Positions 1 to 26,642 of a stretch of 64,000 nucleotides of DNA are shown piece after piece (the stretch's first letter is position 1; every line of letters begins with the position of its first letter). A program made the position numbers and the translations under genes. Where the stretch lies: the NCBI GenBank assembly GCA_024760905.1, contig CM045729.1:49078080-49142079 (forward strand), written 5' to 3'. Below the pieces are notes generated by a model. It ran no database searches and was not told where the DNA came from. It saw only the letters and a list, made by a program, of their open reading frames with translations. This DNA is from Plotosus lineatus. Taxonomy: Eukaryota > Chordata > Actinopteri > Siluriformes > Plotosidae.

Positions 1-81
1 CATTTTAAAGTCATGGAAATGTTGCAAGTTAGTAAGGCATCCATTTTTATTGTAAATGCTGAAATTACATTGTTTTGGCAG

Positions 82-15155
<15,074 letters not shown>

Positions 15156-15422
15156 ACAGCGACCTTCATTGTAAAACATGTGCCTTGAAACTAAAGTGTA
15201 CAACACCTATGTATATAATTTATCTGGAAATGTTAACAAATGAAATGTTCTGTAGGTTCAATCTTTGTTTTGCTCGTCTTGATTTTTGTTATTCTTACTG
15301 CTTTGTTAATCAAGCAAAACACGAATGAACCTGTTTACTGTTTGTATGGGTTTTTTCTGTTGTTCAGTTTTCTATAAATAAATTGTATTATTCATAATAA
15401 GACATCATGGCTCGATAATAAA
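15156..15422 (+). terminator. dpp4: 3' UTR and poly(A) signals of the dpp4-like gene
   Basis: AT-rich sequence after the stop has two canonical AATAAA hexamers at 15377-15382 and 15417-15422, about 220-270 bp downstream. No downstream coding sequence belongs to this gene. The exact cleavage site is inferred. Confidence 0.7.
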
Positions 15423-16180
15423 TGTGAGAATGATCATGATACCAATGGCCATTTGGATTACGTGCACTGAATTCAACACAAATCTTCTTTATGGTATTCC
15501 ATAAAAAATACTGTGGTATTGGAAAACAAATGTAATTCAGTGTTTGATTGCAAATATATAAATAAATTATTTTTAAAAAACCATCTGCTGCACTGGCTGT
15601 TTTTTTCTAAACATAGAGTATGGACATTTGAAGATTAATTCCTCAGGTTCCTATTTTTGTCTCAAGATACCTGATACCACAGCACACCTTAAACCACCTT
15701 GTGTAAAAGGTGTTTCACTTGTTCCCCTGGTTTTTTGTAGACTTCCTTTGGTTTTTATCCACCTCCCAAAATACATGTATGTTGGTGTACTGGATATACA
15801 CAATCCTTCCTTCCTTGTCGTGCTCAGGGTTGCCAGTACAGGTTTCAGGACCCCTGCAACCCAGGTATTGTTGAATCATAAGAATCACTGAAACATAAAT
15901 GCATAAAACAGCAATTTCTACAGTGTTTCGAAGTGTAACTAAAACCAGCCAAACAACTATAAATTGCAAGCAAATGTCAAAAGATTTCAGGGATAAAGTT
16001 ATGGACAGGCACAAGAGATATATAAAAAACATAACTCAAAGGTTTTATCAGTAATGTTTATAACCGGTAGGTGTAAAATGTTTGCCACTGTTATCACCTT
16101 TCCCTGATCAAGCCATTTCATCCAGTTTGGAGAACTCCATCCATGGAGTCATTATGTGCAGGTGACAATATTACAAATAC
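15423..16180. other. Intergenic sequence, nothing recognised
   Basis: Unique-looking, AT-rich, no coding frame or repeat I can identify. Confidence 0.5.
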
Positions 16181-16740
16181 TCTACAAATGTAGTGTCTCT
16201 GGGAGTTACGAGAAAAATATAAGATTAAGCTTCACCAAAAATACATCTTAAAGATTTTAAAGGCCAGACAGAAAAAGAGGTCAAATTGAACTATTTGACT
16301 TCAATGCCAAATGTTATGCCTGATATCGGGAAATCTGGTAGATCGTACCATCCAAAAAACACTATGCCTGCAGTAAAGCATGAACGTGGTAACATCCTGT
16401 AATAAGGTATTCCTCTGCAACAGGAACTCAGATACTTGTCAAAAGGAAAATAGATATTTTAAAAATTACAAAGTTTTCAATAAGAAGAAGTAAAAAAGTA
16501 GAAAAAGATTAAAGTTCTTGCATGGAATCATTAGAACACAGACTTAAACATTACAACAAATCTCTGGAATGATGTAAAGATTAAAGACTACCAATGTTTA
16601 CCACCCAATTTGGTGGCGCTTAAAAATTACTGTAAAGACCTGGGGAATGATTGGACAGTTGAAATGTGGCAATTTGGTGGAGAAGTTCACAAAATATTCA
16701 TGGCAGTAATTAATGTGAAAGATGGCGGGTCATCATTCAA
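16180..16740 (+). mobile_element. Degenerate Tc1-like transposon relic
   Basis: A stretch near 16345-16440 (accatccaaaaaacactatg, gtaaagcatgaacgtgg, ctgcaacaggaactcag) resembles the Tc1 transposase YHPKNTMPTVKHGGG region with indels. No intact frame. Family assignment is tentative. Confidence 0.4.
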
Positions 16741-16749
16741 CCGTCTTAG

Positions 16750-17120
16750 TGATTCTCTCATCATCTAATTTGCTGAACTGTTTAATTCTACTCGGGTGGT
16801 GTGGCGGCTGGTGCCTGTCTCAGCTGACACTGGACTAAGGTGAGATACACCCTGAAAAGCTCACCAGACCATCATAGGGCAACACATACAATAATTCACA
16901 TTACATTTATTCTCACACCTTGACAGGGTCAATGTTTAACAGTCATTTAGCTTAATGTGCATGTATTTGGACTGTGGGAGGAAACTGGACTACCCAGAGG
17001 AAAGTCATGCAAGCACAGCTAGAATATGCAAACTTCAAACAGAAATGCCAGAGCCCAGGAATTGAACCCAGGACCTTCTTGCTATCATGCAGACATGCTA
17101 ACCACTACATCACTGCGTAA
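16750..17120 (-). repeat. SINE head C with tail B
   Basis: Complement shows tail B at about 16760-16880, then ggactgtgggaggaaactgg and gaattgaacccaggacc of head C, ending at accactacatcactgcg. Confidence 0.72.
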
Positions 17121-17231
17121 CCCATCTCATTTTTTTAATTTAATTTAATTTTTTTTACAGTTTTTTTTTTTTAATTATTTAACTATGCTTTGTTTTTCAC
17201 TTGACTGTTATGGGTTGTGTTGAGAAATATC

Positions 17232-19652
17232 TACTTTTCCTTTCGGCTTTTCCCTTCAGGGGTCACCACAGCGAATCATCTGCCTCCATCTCCCCCTATC
17301 CTCTGCATCTTCTACTCTTACTCCAACTACCTTCATGTCCTCCTTCACCACATCCGTAAATCTTCTCTTTGGTCTTCCTCTAGGCCTTCTGCCTAGCAGT
17401 TCCAACCTCAGCATCCTACTACCAATATACTCACTATCCCTCCTCGGTACATGTCCAAACCATCTCAATCTAGCCTCTCTGACTTTGTCTCCAAAACCTC
17501 TTACATGTGCTGTCCCTCTGGTGTACTCATTCCTGATCCTACCCATCCTCATTACTCCCAAAGAGAACCTCAGCATTTTCATTGCTGGCCTCAACACGGT
17601 CTTGTACACTTTTCCTTTCATTCTTGCCGATACCTTCCTATCACACATCACATCGAACACTTTTCTCCAACCATTCCAACCTGCCTGCACACGCTTCTTC
17701 ACCTCTTTTCCACACTCTCCATTGCTCTTGACTGTTGAGCCTAAGTACTTAAAATCCTCCACCTTCTTTATCTCTGCCCCCTGTAACCTCACCGTTCCTC
17801 TTAGGTCCTTGTCGTTCACACACATGTATTCTGTCTTACTGAGACTAACCTTCATTCCCCTCCTTTCCAGGGCATACCTCCACCTCTCTAGATTTTCCTG
17901 CACTTGTTCTCTGCTCTTACTACAGATCACAATGTCATCTGCAAACATCATAGTCCATGGAGATTCTTGTCTAACCTCGTCTGTCAGCCTGTCCCTCACC
18001 ACAGCAAACAAGAAGGGGCTCAAAGCTGACCCTTGATGCCATCCCACCTTCACCTTGAACTCTTCTGTCACACCGACAGCACACCTCACCACTGTCTTAC
18101 ATCTCTCATACATGTCCTGCACCACTCTAACATACTTCTCAACTACTCCAGACTTCCTCATGCAATACCACAGTTCCTCTCTCAGCACCTTGTCATATGC
18201 TTTCTCCAGATCCACAAAGGCACAATGCAGCTTTCTTTGGCCTTCTCTGTACTTCTCTATTGACATCCTCAAAGCAAACACTGCATCTGTGGTGCTCTTT
18301 CTTGCCATGAAACCAAACGGTTGTTCACAAATGCTGACCTCTGCCCTTAGCCTAGCTTCCGCTATTCTTTCCCATAACTTCATCGAATGGCTTATCAACT
18401 TTATCCCTCTATCGTTGCCACAACTCTGCACATCACTCTTGTTCTTAAAAATGAACACTAGCACACTCACTCATCTTCATCTGCTCACTCTCTAAGGCCT
18501 TGTTAAATATTCTTGTCAGAAAATCTACTGCTACCTCGCCAGACACTTCCGTACCTCCACCGGCATGTCAGCAGAACCAACTGCCTTTCCACTTCTCATC
18601 CTCTTCAATGCCCTGCTCACTTCACCCTTACTAATCTTTGCTACTTCCTGGTCCTCAACAGTCACCTCTTCAACTCTTTTTTTCTCTATCATTTTCCTTA
18701 TTCATCAGCTCTTCAAAGTACTCTTTCCATCTTCCCAGCACACTTCTCACTCTAACTTGTGCATGTCCTTCCCATCTCTATTTCTCTGCTGTGCCAACCT
18801 GTATAAATCATTTTTCTCCGTCCTTACTGTCCAACCTATCATACTCGTCATCATACACCCTCTGTTTTTCCTTTGACACTGCTACATTCGCCTTTATGCT
18901 GTGTCTCCCTGTACTCCTGCTTACTCTCTTTGGTCTTCTCTATGTCCCAGTTCTTCTTAGCTAACCTCTTCCTTTTTACACACACCTGCACTTCCTCATT
19001 CCACCACCAAGTCTCCTTTTCTACTGTCCTTCCAGAGGACACACAAAGAACTCTCCTACCTGTCTCCCTGATCACATTAGCTGTAGTTGTCCAGTCATAT
19101 GGAAGCACTTCCTGACCACCCAAAGCCTGTTTCAGCCTCTCCTTGAAGACAACACGACAGTGTTCCTTTTTCAGCTTCCACCACGTTGTCTTCTGCTGTG
19201 CCTTTGCCTTTTTCACCTTCCTCACCATCAGCATCATCCTGCACACCACCATCCTATGCTGTTTGGCAACACTCTCACCCACTACTACTTTGCAGTCACT
19301 GACTTCCTTCAAGTTACATCGCCGACACAAGATGTAGTCTACCTGTGTGCTCTTACCTCCGCTTTTATAAGTCACCCTATCTTCTGGAAGGAAGTATTCA
19401 CCACAGCCATTTCCATCCTTTCTGAAAAATCTATCAACATCTGTCCTTCTGTGTTCCTGTCCTGGATACCAAACCTGCCCATCACTTCCTCGTCCCCTCT
19501 GTTGCCTGCACCAACATGTCCATTGAAGTCTGCACCAATGACCACTCTTTCACCTCTGGGGGTACCCTACATCACTTCATCTAACTCACTCCAGAATCTC
19601 TCCTTCTCTTCTAGCTCACATCCTGCCTGTGGGGCCTAAGCACTAACATACA
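17232..19652 (-). mobile_element. RTE-type LINE copy 2, 5'-truncated
   Basis: Reverse transcriptase frame 18470-17256 contains GRGIKLISHSMKLWERI-type motifs, [19 protein letters not shown], the catalytic MFADDIVICS and [20 protein letters not shown], ending [11 protein letters not shown] just before the 3' UTR ggcgaccc..ccgaaagg-type end. Truncated inside the endonuclease (VSAYAPQ region). At least one frame break near 18470. It ends about 0.7 kb before the gcg promoter. Confidence 0.88.
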
Positions 19653-20048
19653 ATTGAAAAATATTTTTTGTGATTCAAAAAAATGTTAAATAACATTTAA
19701 ATGTGTTATTTTCACTCAAAGATAAACCAAAGGGAAATGATGAACTCCTACTTGAAATGAAATGGCCTATCGAGACAATGAGTAACCAGAATTAATAAAG
19801 CTTAAAACCGCAGAAAGATTCTGTGTTTCTTTCTTTCAGTCTGTATCAAGTACATCAGGGGAAACTCCTCACTTTCCTGGAAACTCAAATGCATCATGCT
19901 ATTTGTCAGGATGGCGTAATGTTTGATCTCTGCAAGCTAGAAAAACTGCTGCAAGTGAACAATGACATAATCAAATCTGTTTTGTCTCACTACAAATTTG
20001 TCCATTGCATTAAAATGGAGGCTTGGCTAATGGATTGAGAATAACAGG

Positions 20049-20051
<3 letters not shown>

Positions 20052-20111
<60 letters not shown>

Positions 20112-20216
20112 ACATACATGTATGTGTGTGTGTGTGTGTGTGTGTGCGCGTGTGTGTGTGGGTGCGTGTGTGTGTGTGCATGCGCATGATAGGGTGTGTG
20201 TGTGTGTGCACGTACA

Positions 20217-20275
<59 letters not shown>

Positions 20276-20276
20276 A
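20052..20276 (+). repeat. (TG)n array with GCGC/ATGCGCATG interruptions, just upstream of gcg TATA
   Basis: About 225 bp of alternating purine-pyrimidine sequence in three blocks. Ends about 70 bp upstream of the TATA box at 20345. Confidence 0.95.
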
Positions 20277-20344
20277 TGAGTGCATAATTGTGTGCGTGTG
20301 TACTTGTATGTTATCAGAGCTACCTGTCAATGGATGGGTTTCTC

Positions 20345-20474
20345 TATATAAGACACACTGTGCTGGTTGGGCAGGGACAAGGAAACGCTCCTGGGAGCCT
20401 GTTTGGACGTCAGCGTACACCAGCACTTCTCTTTATCGTCCTTCTTTTTCTTCCTTTTGGTAGTTGATCTCCAG
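20345..20474 (+). promoter_or_regulatory. gcg: gcg core promoter and noncoding exon 1
   Basis: A TATATAAG box lies at 20345-20352. About 120 bp further a CCAG/gtagga splice donor ends a putative 5' UTR exon at 20474; the coding exon follows after an acceptor at 20606 or 20613. A CRE-like GGACGTCA lies at 20405-20412 inside the inferred 5' UTR. The transcription start (near 20375) is inferred from TATA spacing. Confidence 0.65.
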
Positions 20475-20621
20475 GTAGGAATATATTTCAAATGATTTAA
20501 ACTGCAGCTAAAAACTTATTACAAGGTCTTTATTTAATAAGCATGGTCAAATTTGAATTGTAATGATTACCATCCTCTCTTTGAGTACACTGATTGTGAT
20601 TTATAGGTTTCAGGTAGCAAA

Positions 20622-21349
20622 ATGAAGAGCAGCCAATATTTGGCAGGATTTTTACTCCTCATCATTGTACAAAGCAGTTGGCAAATTCCCATTGAGGATA
20701 CAGAGGAAAATTCAAGGTGAGAGTGATAGATTTTTTTTACTCAAATAAAAGTCTTCTTATTTCTTGCCTTCAGGTTTTTTGTTTGTTTGTTTTTTAATGC
20801 TTGATATAATTTCTGTCTTTTCAGTGTCATGTTAGAAGATGCACTGTTCAGTAATCCAACCTACATGAAAAGGCACTCAGAAGGAACATTCTCAAACGAT
20901 TACAGCAAATATCTGGAGACCAGAAGAGCTCAAGATTTCATACAGTGGCTGATGAACTCAAAGAGAAGTGGGTATGTGTTGAATTATTTCCTGGTAATGT
21001 TTTTTTTAAAAGATTTGATATGGCTGACTTGAAAAAATGAAGAGGGCTAAAATAAACTGCATAATTAATAGTTCACTGTCTATATACTAATGCTATGCAT
21101 TATCATTTTAATTAAGCTATAATTATATCTTTACATCTTATGATTCTGCTGCTTGCTCTTAAAAGGTGGCAGGTGGTTTTTTATATCACTAACACATTAA
21201 CTCTCTTAACAATTTTGCTTTTTATTAGTTCCCGTACAAGACGGCATGCAGATGGCACATACACCAGTGATGTGAGCTCATTCATACAGGACCAGGCAGC
21301 CAAGGAGTTTGTGTCTTGGCTAAAAATGGGAAGAGGGAGAAGAGAATGA
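20622..21349 (+). CDS. gcg: Proglucagon encoding glucagon and GLP-1, no GLP-2 (teleost gcgb-like)
   Basis: Secreted precursor of islet and gut hormones that act on class B GPCRs to control glucose. Coding exons 20622-20716, 20825-20971 and 21229-21349 join in frame to 120 aa. Exon one starts [20 protein letters not shown], a signal peptide with a hydrophobic core. Exon two carries glucagon ([20 protein letters not shown]..., 29 residues ending WLMNS) after a KR processing site and before KR. Exon three carries SRTRR then GLP-1 beginning [17 protein letters not shown] and ending GRGRRE-stop. The residue before QWLMNS is Ile where Val is usual. Mammalian proglucagon is about 180 aa with a GLP-2 exon; none is seen downstream. 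Two AATAAA signals follow at 21511-21516 and 21527-21532. The missing GLP-2 fits the teleost gcgb paralogue. Confidence 0.96.
20874..20960 (+). other. gcg: Mature glucagon peptide coding segment
   Basis: Twenty-nine codons from the HSEGTF start to WLMNS, bounded by dibasic KR sites on both sides (PC2-type processing). The N-terminal His, Ser2, Asp9 and the C-terminal FxQWLM core needed for receptor binding in this family are kept. Confidence 0.95.
21245..21346 (+). other. gcg: GLP-1 peptide coding segment
   Basis: Starts [12 protein letters not shown] after RTRR and ends [10 protein letters not shown] at the stop. Ala2 after His keeps the X-Ala dipeptide that DPP4 cleaves in mammalian GLP-1. 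A GRGRR amidation/processing signal precedes the terminal Glu, as in other fish GLP-1 peptides. Confidence 0.93.
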
Positions 21350-21877
21350 AGAAGTTCTCTTCAATGAGAGAGTAGCACTCCATACCTTCTGCAATGGAAA
21401 GAAACACTTTGTGACACTTTGACTATCGTAGACTGTGACATACATCTTCCATATCACACTATATTTTATAAGAAACTGTTAATGTTACTGCCTAAACAAA
21501 ATGTGTTTGAAATAAATCTCTGCTGAAATAAACACTGTGATTCGTCAGACAATCTTATGTTTGTAAGGTATACAATATGGATGGACAGATAATAATGTAT
21601 ATAAACAAACAGTGGCGCATTATGTCAATCTCTGGACAAGCTTTATGTTGTTATTTTTTATTACATGGTTACACAATTTTAATAGCCATATATTATATAA
21701 CATTTATGAGGCTCTAGCAAACCCAGTATTTAAACCATTTAATTTTTTTAAAAGACTTTTTACAGACCAAATGATTATTTAAATACACTTCCTCTGCGAA
21801 GAAATAAAAGTGCATTGGTTTCAAAGAGTACACTGAATGTTTGATTTGGGGGGTCAGATACTTCTGTGAATGATTTG

Positions 21878-22140
21878 TCCTCCATCCATCCAGTAGTATA
21901 AATGGGTACCAATAAAAAAATATACTGGGAAGGTAGCCTGTGATGGATTAGCATCCCATCCAGGACAAGATAAACACCTAAGTCACTTCACACTACAGAA
22001 TGATGATGAGCTCTGACTCTAATAAGACACTCAGCTCAGGTATAAAAATCCAACAGACTTTACCACATAGCAAGATGGGGGTTTTATGGTATTTGACCTC
22101 ATGACTTCTCAGTCATGAGCACAGCACCATAAGTAGTTCA
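21878..22140 (+). repeat. tRNA-derived SINE family D, 5' part missing
   Basis: Shares ccatccagtagtataaatgg gtacc..aaatatactgggaaggt and gcatcccatccaggac with the fuller copy at 52796. Confidence 0.6.
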
Positions 22141-22249
22141 CTACCCTCTCACATTTGGCCAGAAGTGGGCAACAAATACTGATTTTACATTGAGATTTAC
22201 TGCGCACTAGAAAGTGTTCTTAATTTGTGTATTCATTCTGCTGGAGTCA

Positions 22250-22607
22250 GTGGGGCAGTGGTGGCCTGGTGGTAAAGGGCGCTGGATCGCTGATCCTAAG
22301 GTTGGGGGGGTTCGAGTCCCACTCTCCACAAGGTCGTCACTGACCCCACACCCCACCCCAGTGCAGCTAACTGGGTTATCAAAGGCAGGCCATGTCTTTC
22401 ACTGTCTATGGTGAGAGGTTCATGTAAAAGAACCATTGCTGACTTTTGTAAAGAGTATCTGCAAAGCCGTCAGCATGTTTCTGTCCCTTGCGAAAGGGTT
22501 GTGTCAGGAAGGGCATCCGACGTAAAAAAAAAAACTATGCCAAATCAAACGTGCAAATCATTCGCTGTGGCGACCCCTGAAAAAGGGAAAAAGTCAAAAG
22601 GAAATCT
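22250..22607 (+). repeat. SINE family A, full length, perfect 16-bp TSD
   Basis: Flanked by CATTCTGCTGGAGTCA at 22234-22249 and 22608-22623. Head ggggcagtggtggcctggtgg with B box ggttcgagtccc; LINE-leader segment gttgtgtcaggaagggcatc; LINE 3' tail tgtggcgacccctgaaaaag. Confidence 0.9.
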
Positions 22608-22896
22608 CATTCTGCTGGAGTCAATCGCTCAGTACAATACAGTCGGGAGCATTTATTTTTATGAATTAGCCTAAGAGATTTCTGTACAGTGGACATGCGT
22701 AAAAGGAATCCTTACACAATGTATACCATGACACTATCATAAAATTATGTTAGCATGGCAAGAAAATGTCAGTCATAGAGAGATATGTAATCGAAAAAGA
22801 GGGAGCGGCCTCAGGGACCGAGACTCTCTCTGAGCTGTCAACTGACACTTCACACCATCTGCTGAGGAAAATAGGGGAAAACAAGGCTGCCTACTC

Positions 22897-22897
<1 letters not shown>

Positions 22898-22952
<55 letters not shown>

Positions 22953-23035
22953 CTCTCTCTCACTCTCTCTCTCACACACTCTCTCTCTTTCTCTCGCTCT
23001 CTCTCTATCACTCTCACTCACTCACTCTCTGTTCT
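22898..23035 (+). repeat. (CT)n microsatellite, interrupted
   Basis: Polypyrimidine run of CT units with CA and CG interruptions. Confidence 0.95.
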
Positions 23036-23112
23036 ATATGTAACTTCCAAATCTGGAAGAATATTCTGCATGTTTAGTGGAATGAATGTATACAAATAGA
23101 AGAGAGAGAGAT

Positions 23113-23137
23113 TTCCTTTCGGCTTTTTCTCTTTTAT
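23113..23137 (-). repeat. SINE-A/LINE 3' tail remnant
   Basis: atttcctttcggctttttct is the complement of the last bases of the RTE/SINE-A tail; only this piece is left. Confidence 0.5.
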
Positions 23138-23454
23138 CAAATAGAAGGGTATAACAACTAATAAAACTGGAATGGAGTGGAAGAGCTCAAGTGGCCTGAA
23201 CAGAATTCTGACTTAAAGATGCTAAATGCAAGAATATAAACTTCACGCTGGGATATGAACTAAAAGTAGAATGGTAACCAGTTAGCCCTGTTTTGTAATC
23301 TGTCTTTGTGCCTCAAGAGATGATAGTAAATGGTTGTGCTGCCCAGATGGCATATTGTAATCTTTCATCAATCAGAAGGTACTGCCACCAAATATTAAAG
23401 GCTGGGGGTCATAAATGGTATAATAAATGACTGAAGTTAATCGCTTGCAAATAT

Positions 23455-23694
23455 GTAAGGCACGCCACCAAAAGTAGGCGCTTGTCGCAAGTGACACACG
23501 GAGCTTGTGAGACCGAAGCGCGGCTTATCCGGACTTCCGATCTTTCAAGTGAGCAACTGATGGTTGAGCACTAAACAAGTATTCAAGGCGCACTTGCTCA
23601 CGTGAACGATCGGAAGTTCGTATAATCCGCACTTAGTCTCACAAACTCCATGTGTCACTTGCGACAAGCGCCTACTTTCGGTGGAGCGCCTCAC
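23455..23694. mobile_element. Foldback (hairpin) element
   Basis: Two arms of about 105 bp are near-perfect inverted copies: left aaagtaggcgcttgtcgcaa gtgacaca, right the complement with few mismatches; inner parts ggacttccgatctttca / gaacttccgatcgttca also pair. A loop of about 30 bp is between. GC-rich against an AT-rich flank. Probably a palindromic MITE; no transposase. Confidence 0.8.
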
Positions 23695-23825
23695 ACATTA
23701 TTAGCACTTCCTGCTCCTGGCAAAAAAAAAAAAAACATGGTTAGCAAACCAGAAGAAAAGGAAAACAAGTGCTGCTGTTTCCTGCTCCTGCAGTAAACAG
23801 ATAAAGTTTGATGCTGAACTCACTC

Positions 23826-24000
23826 AACACACACACACACATCCAATTACACCTAAGGGCAATTTGGACCAGTTATTTAGACTATCGTGTATGTTTTTGG
23901 ACTGTAGAAGAAAACTAGAGCACCCAGAGGAGTCTCATGCAGGTGCAGGGAGAATATCTAACTCCACACGGAAACACCATTGCCAAGCCTGGTAATCAAT
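23826..24000 (-). repeat. Partial SINE head C, degraded
   Basis: acctaagggcaatttggacc, gtttttggactgtagaagaa and atctaactccacacgg match the head C body in complement. A short (CA)n precedes it. Confidence 0.55.
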
Positions 24001-24164
24001 CCCAGTTGTTATTGAAAACATTTCGAAATAAGTGAGCAGCAGACTATGCAGACCAAACCCAACATCTGTGTCTGACATCATTAATACTGTTGTAACTAAA
24101 TGGAAATGAATCCTTGAATGCACTACACAAAATATAAGCTTTTTCGGAAGAGTGGGGGTTATTC

Positions 24165-24445
24165 AACTAGTGCATACAATTGATGATATTGAATAATACC
24201 TTCCACCTGCTTCACAACCTGCTGATCCGCCACAGGAGCACGTTCAGTGAGAGACTGATAACACCTAAATGCTCTCCTGAACATTACAGTAAATCATTCC
24301 CACCTGTGGCCATTGAACTCCTCCACATAGCAACAACATCCAATATTATACACTTACATTATATCGTTCATCATACTGATAATACTGTACATATCGCTCA
24401 CTGGTGGGATTCATTCTATATCTCTTTATATAGATATTAATAACT
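24165..24445 (+). mobile_element. L2/CR1-like LINE 3' fragment
   Basis: tccacctgcttcacaacctg ctgatccgccacaggagcac..gagagactgataacacctaa matches the C-terminal region of the LINE at 46720-47890. 5' truncated, no open frame of note. Confidence 0.65.
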
Positions 24446-24604
24446 TTTCTTCTGGGATCTAAAAAGGATTCTTATTGTGATACATGAAGAATATTATCAG
24501 GATCCAACTCTGAAGCTTTGACCTCGCAATGGTTCTGTAGCAATCTTGATGGTCTGTTTTGATTCATCACTTTATCCTAATGTGCATATTAAGTCCTTCA
24601 ATGA

Positions 24605-24790
24605 TTTTATGTGACATTTGCATGTTCTCCCTGTGCTTGGGTGGGTTTTCTAAAGTTTCTCTGGTTTCCTCCAATCACCAAATTCCAAAGATAATCCAGG
24701 TAGAGCATAGTTACTAAAGTCCAAAGACGTCCCAATTAAGTTAATTAGCTGTTAGAAATTGCCCTTAATTGTGGTCACCAAATTTGCAGT
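24605..24790 (+). repeat. Partial SINE head C
   Basis: catgttctccctgtgcttgg gtgggttttc..ctctggtttcctcc then attagctgttagaaattgcc: head C body without tail. Confidence 0.6.
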
Positions 24791-25407
24791 CTTCCACCTC
24801 AATAATATTGTTGCTCATTTCTAACTGATAATGATGTACAAACACACTGGTTCATGCATTCATTGTATCCCATATTGAGTGCTTGTCATTGTCTTCTTAT
24901 AAGCTACAGTATATTTAGAACTCAGCAGTGAGAGTTCTCACCCATATCAAGTTCACACCCATTCTCTCTCAGCTGCATTGGTATTATTGGTTCCATTCTC
25001 CATCATATATAACATCCTGATTTTCATTTGTAATGGCGTACATAAACTTGCTTCTTTATATCTTGATGAATTTTTAGCCCCTGACTTCCTCTCTCACTCT
25101 CTCAGGTCTTTTTGCCATCCCACAAACCAGACCTTCCACTTTGGGAGTCAGGTTCTTTGGTGCCATGGCCCTTCAACTTTGAAGCTCTCGTCCTCAGTTT
25201 CTCCATGACTTTTGTGAGGTACTGGCTCCTAATACTAATCGAATTCTTTTTTTTTTTCCTATGTAAAGTGACCTTGGGTTGATGAAATAAGCTATGACTT
25301 TAGCATTCTTGTTTTATTATAATTTGATTTTTTTTTTCTTTTTTGATTTTGCTATACTGTATTAAGCCCACAAAAGAATTTATTATCTCTGCATTTAACC
25401 CATCCAA

Positions 25408-25410
<3 letters not shown>

Positions 25411-25477
<67 letters not shown>
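25411..25477 (+). repeat. (CA)n microsatellite
   Basis: Uninterrupted CA repeat of about 33 units. Confidence 0.97.
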
Positions 25478-25480
<3 letters not shown>

Positions 25481-25589
25481 CTAAAAAGTGATCACACATA
25501 CACACACTGAGAGCAGTGGGCTGCCACACACATTGAGGGCACAAACAGTTGGGAATTAGGTTCCTTGCTCAAGAGCACTTCAGCCATGA

Positions 25590-25910
25590 AGATGCTCCTT
25601 TGAGGGTATTCTGTCTGGCTTAGTAGTTGTAATGTTCTGGACTGCAAAGCTCTACAGAGCCTGGTCAAATTAGCACAACACATCACCAGGACTGAACTGC
25701 CATCCATCCAGGATCCCTGCACACAATGATGCAGAAGGAAGCTGCAGCACCTCCTCTCTAATCCCAGCCACACTCTATATGCTCCTGCTGTTGGGTAGAT
25801 GGTAAAGGAGAATGCGAGCTCACACCAGCGGATTCAGGGAAAGTTTTTACCTGCAAGCCTTCGGGCTACTGAACTGCTGATATACTGAACAAATTGTACA
25901 CAATATTTTG
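25590..25910 (+). mobile_element. L2/CR1-like LINE C-terminal fragment
   Basis: Broken frames read LQSRTLQ-, ITRTELPSIQD and KFLPASLRATEL-like peptides resembling the C-terminus of L2/CR1 reverse transcriptases. Heavily decayed; assignment from motif resemblance only. Confidence 0.45.
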
Positions 25911-26037
25911 CACGTTCATTGTACATACTGTACATGCAAACACTACCTCTGCACTACAGCCAGTGAAGTATTTCTTTTCAGTATTTTTATATTTATACTT
26001 CTCTGTGTATATATACACACACCATATATACACAGTA

Positions 26038-26590
<553 letters not shown>

Positions 26591-26607
26591 TATTTAGATT
26601 TATATAC

Positions 26608-26642
<35 letters not shown>

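Noticed and set aside
20052..20276. Long Cys-Val or His-Thr open frames across the (TG)n array
   Set aside because: They are the translation of a dinucleotide repeat. The same applies to the (TA)n, (CA)n and (CT)n frames elsewhere.
21350..22250. GLP-2 exon downstream of GLP-1
   Set aside because: No HADGSFTSD-type sequence in any frame, and poly(A) signals come first.
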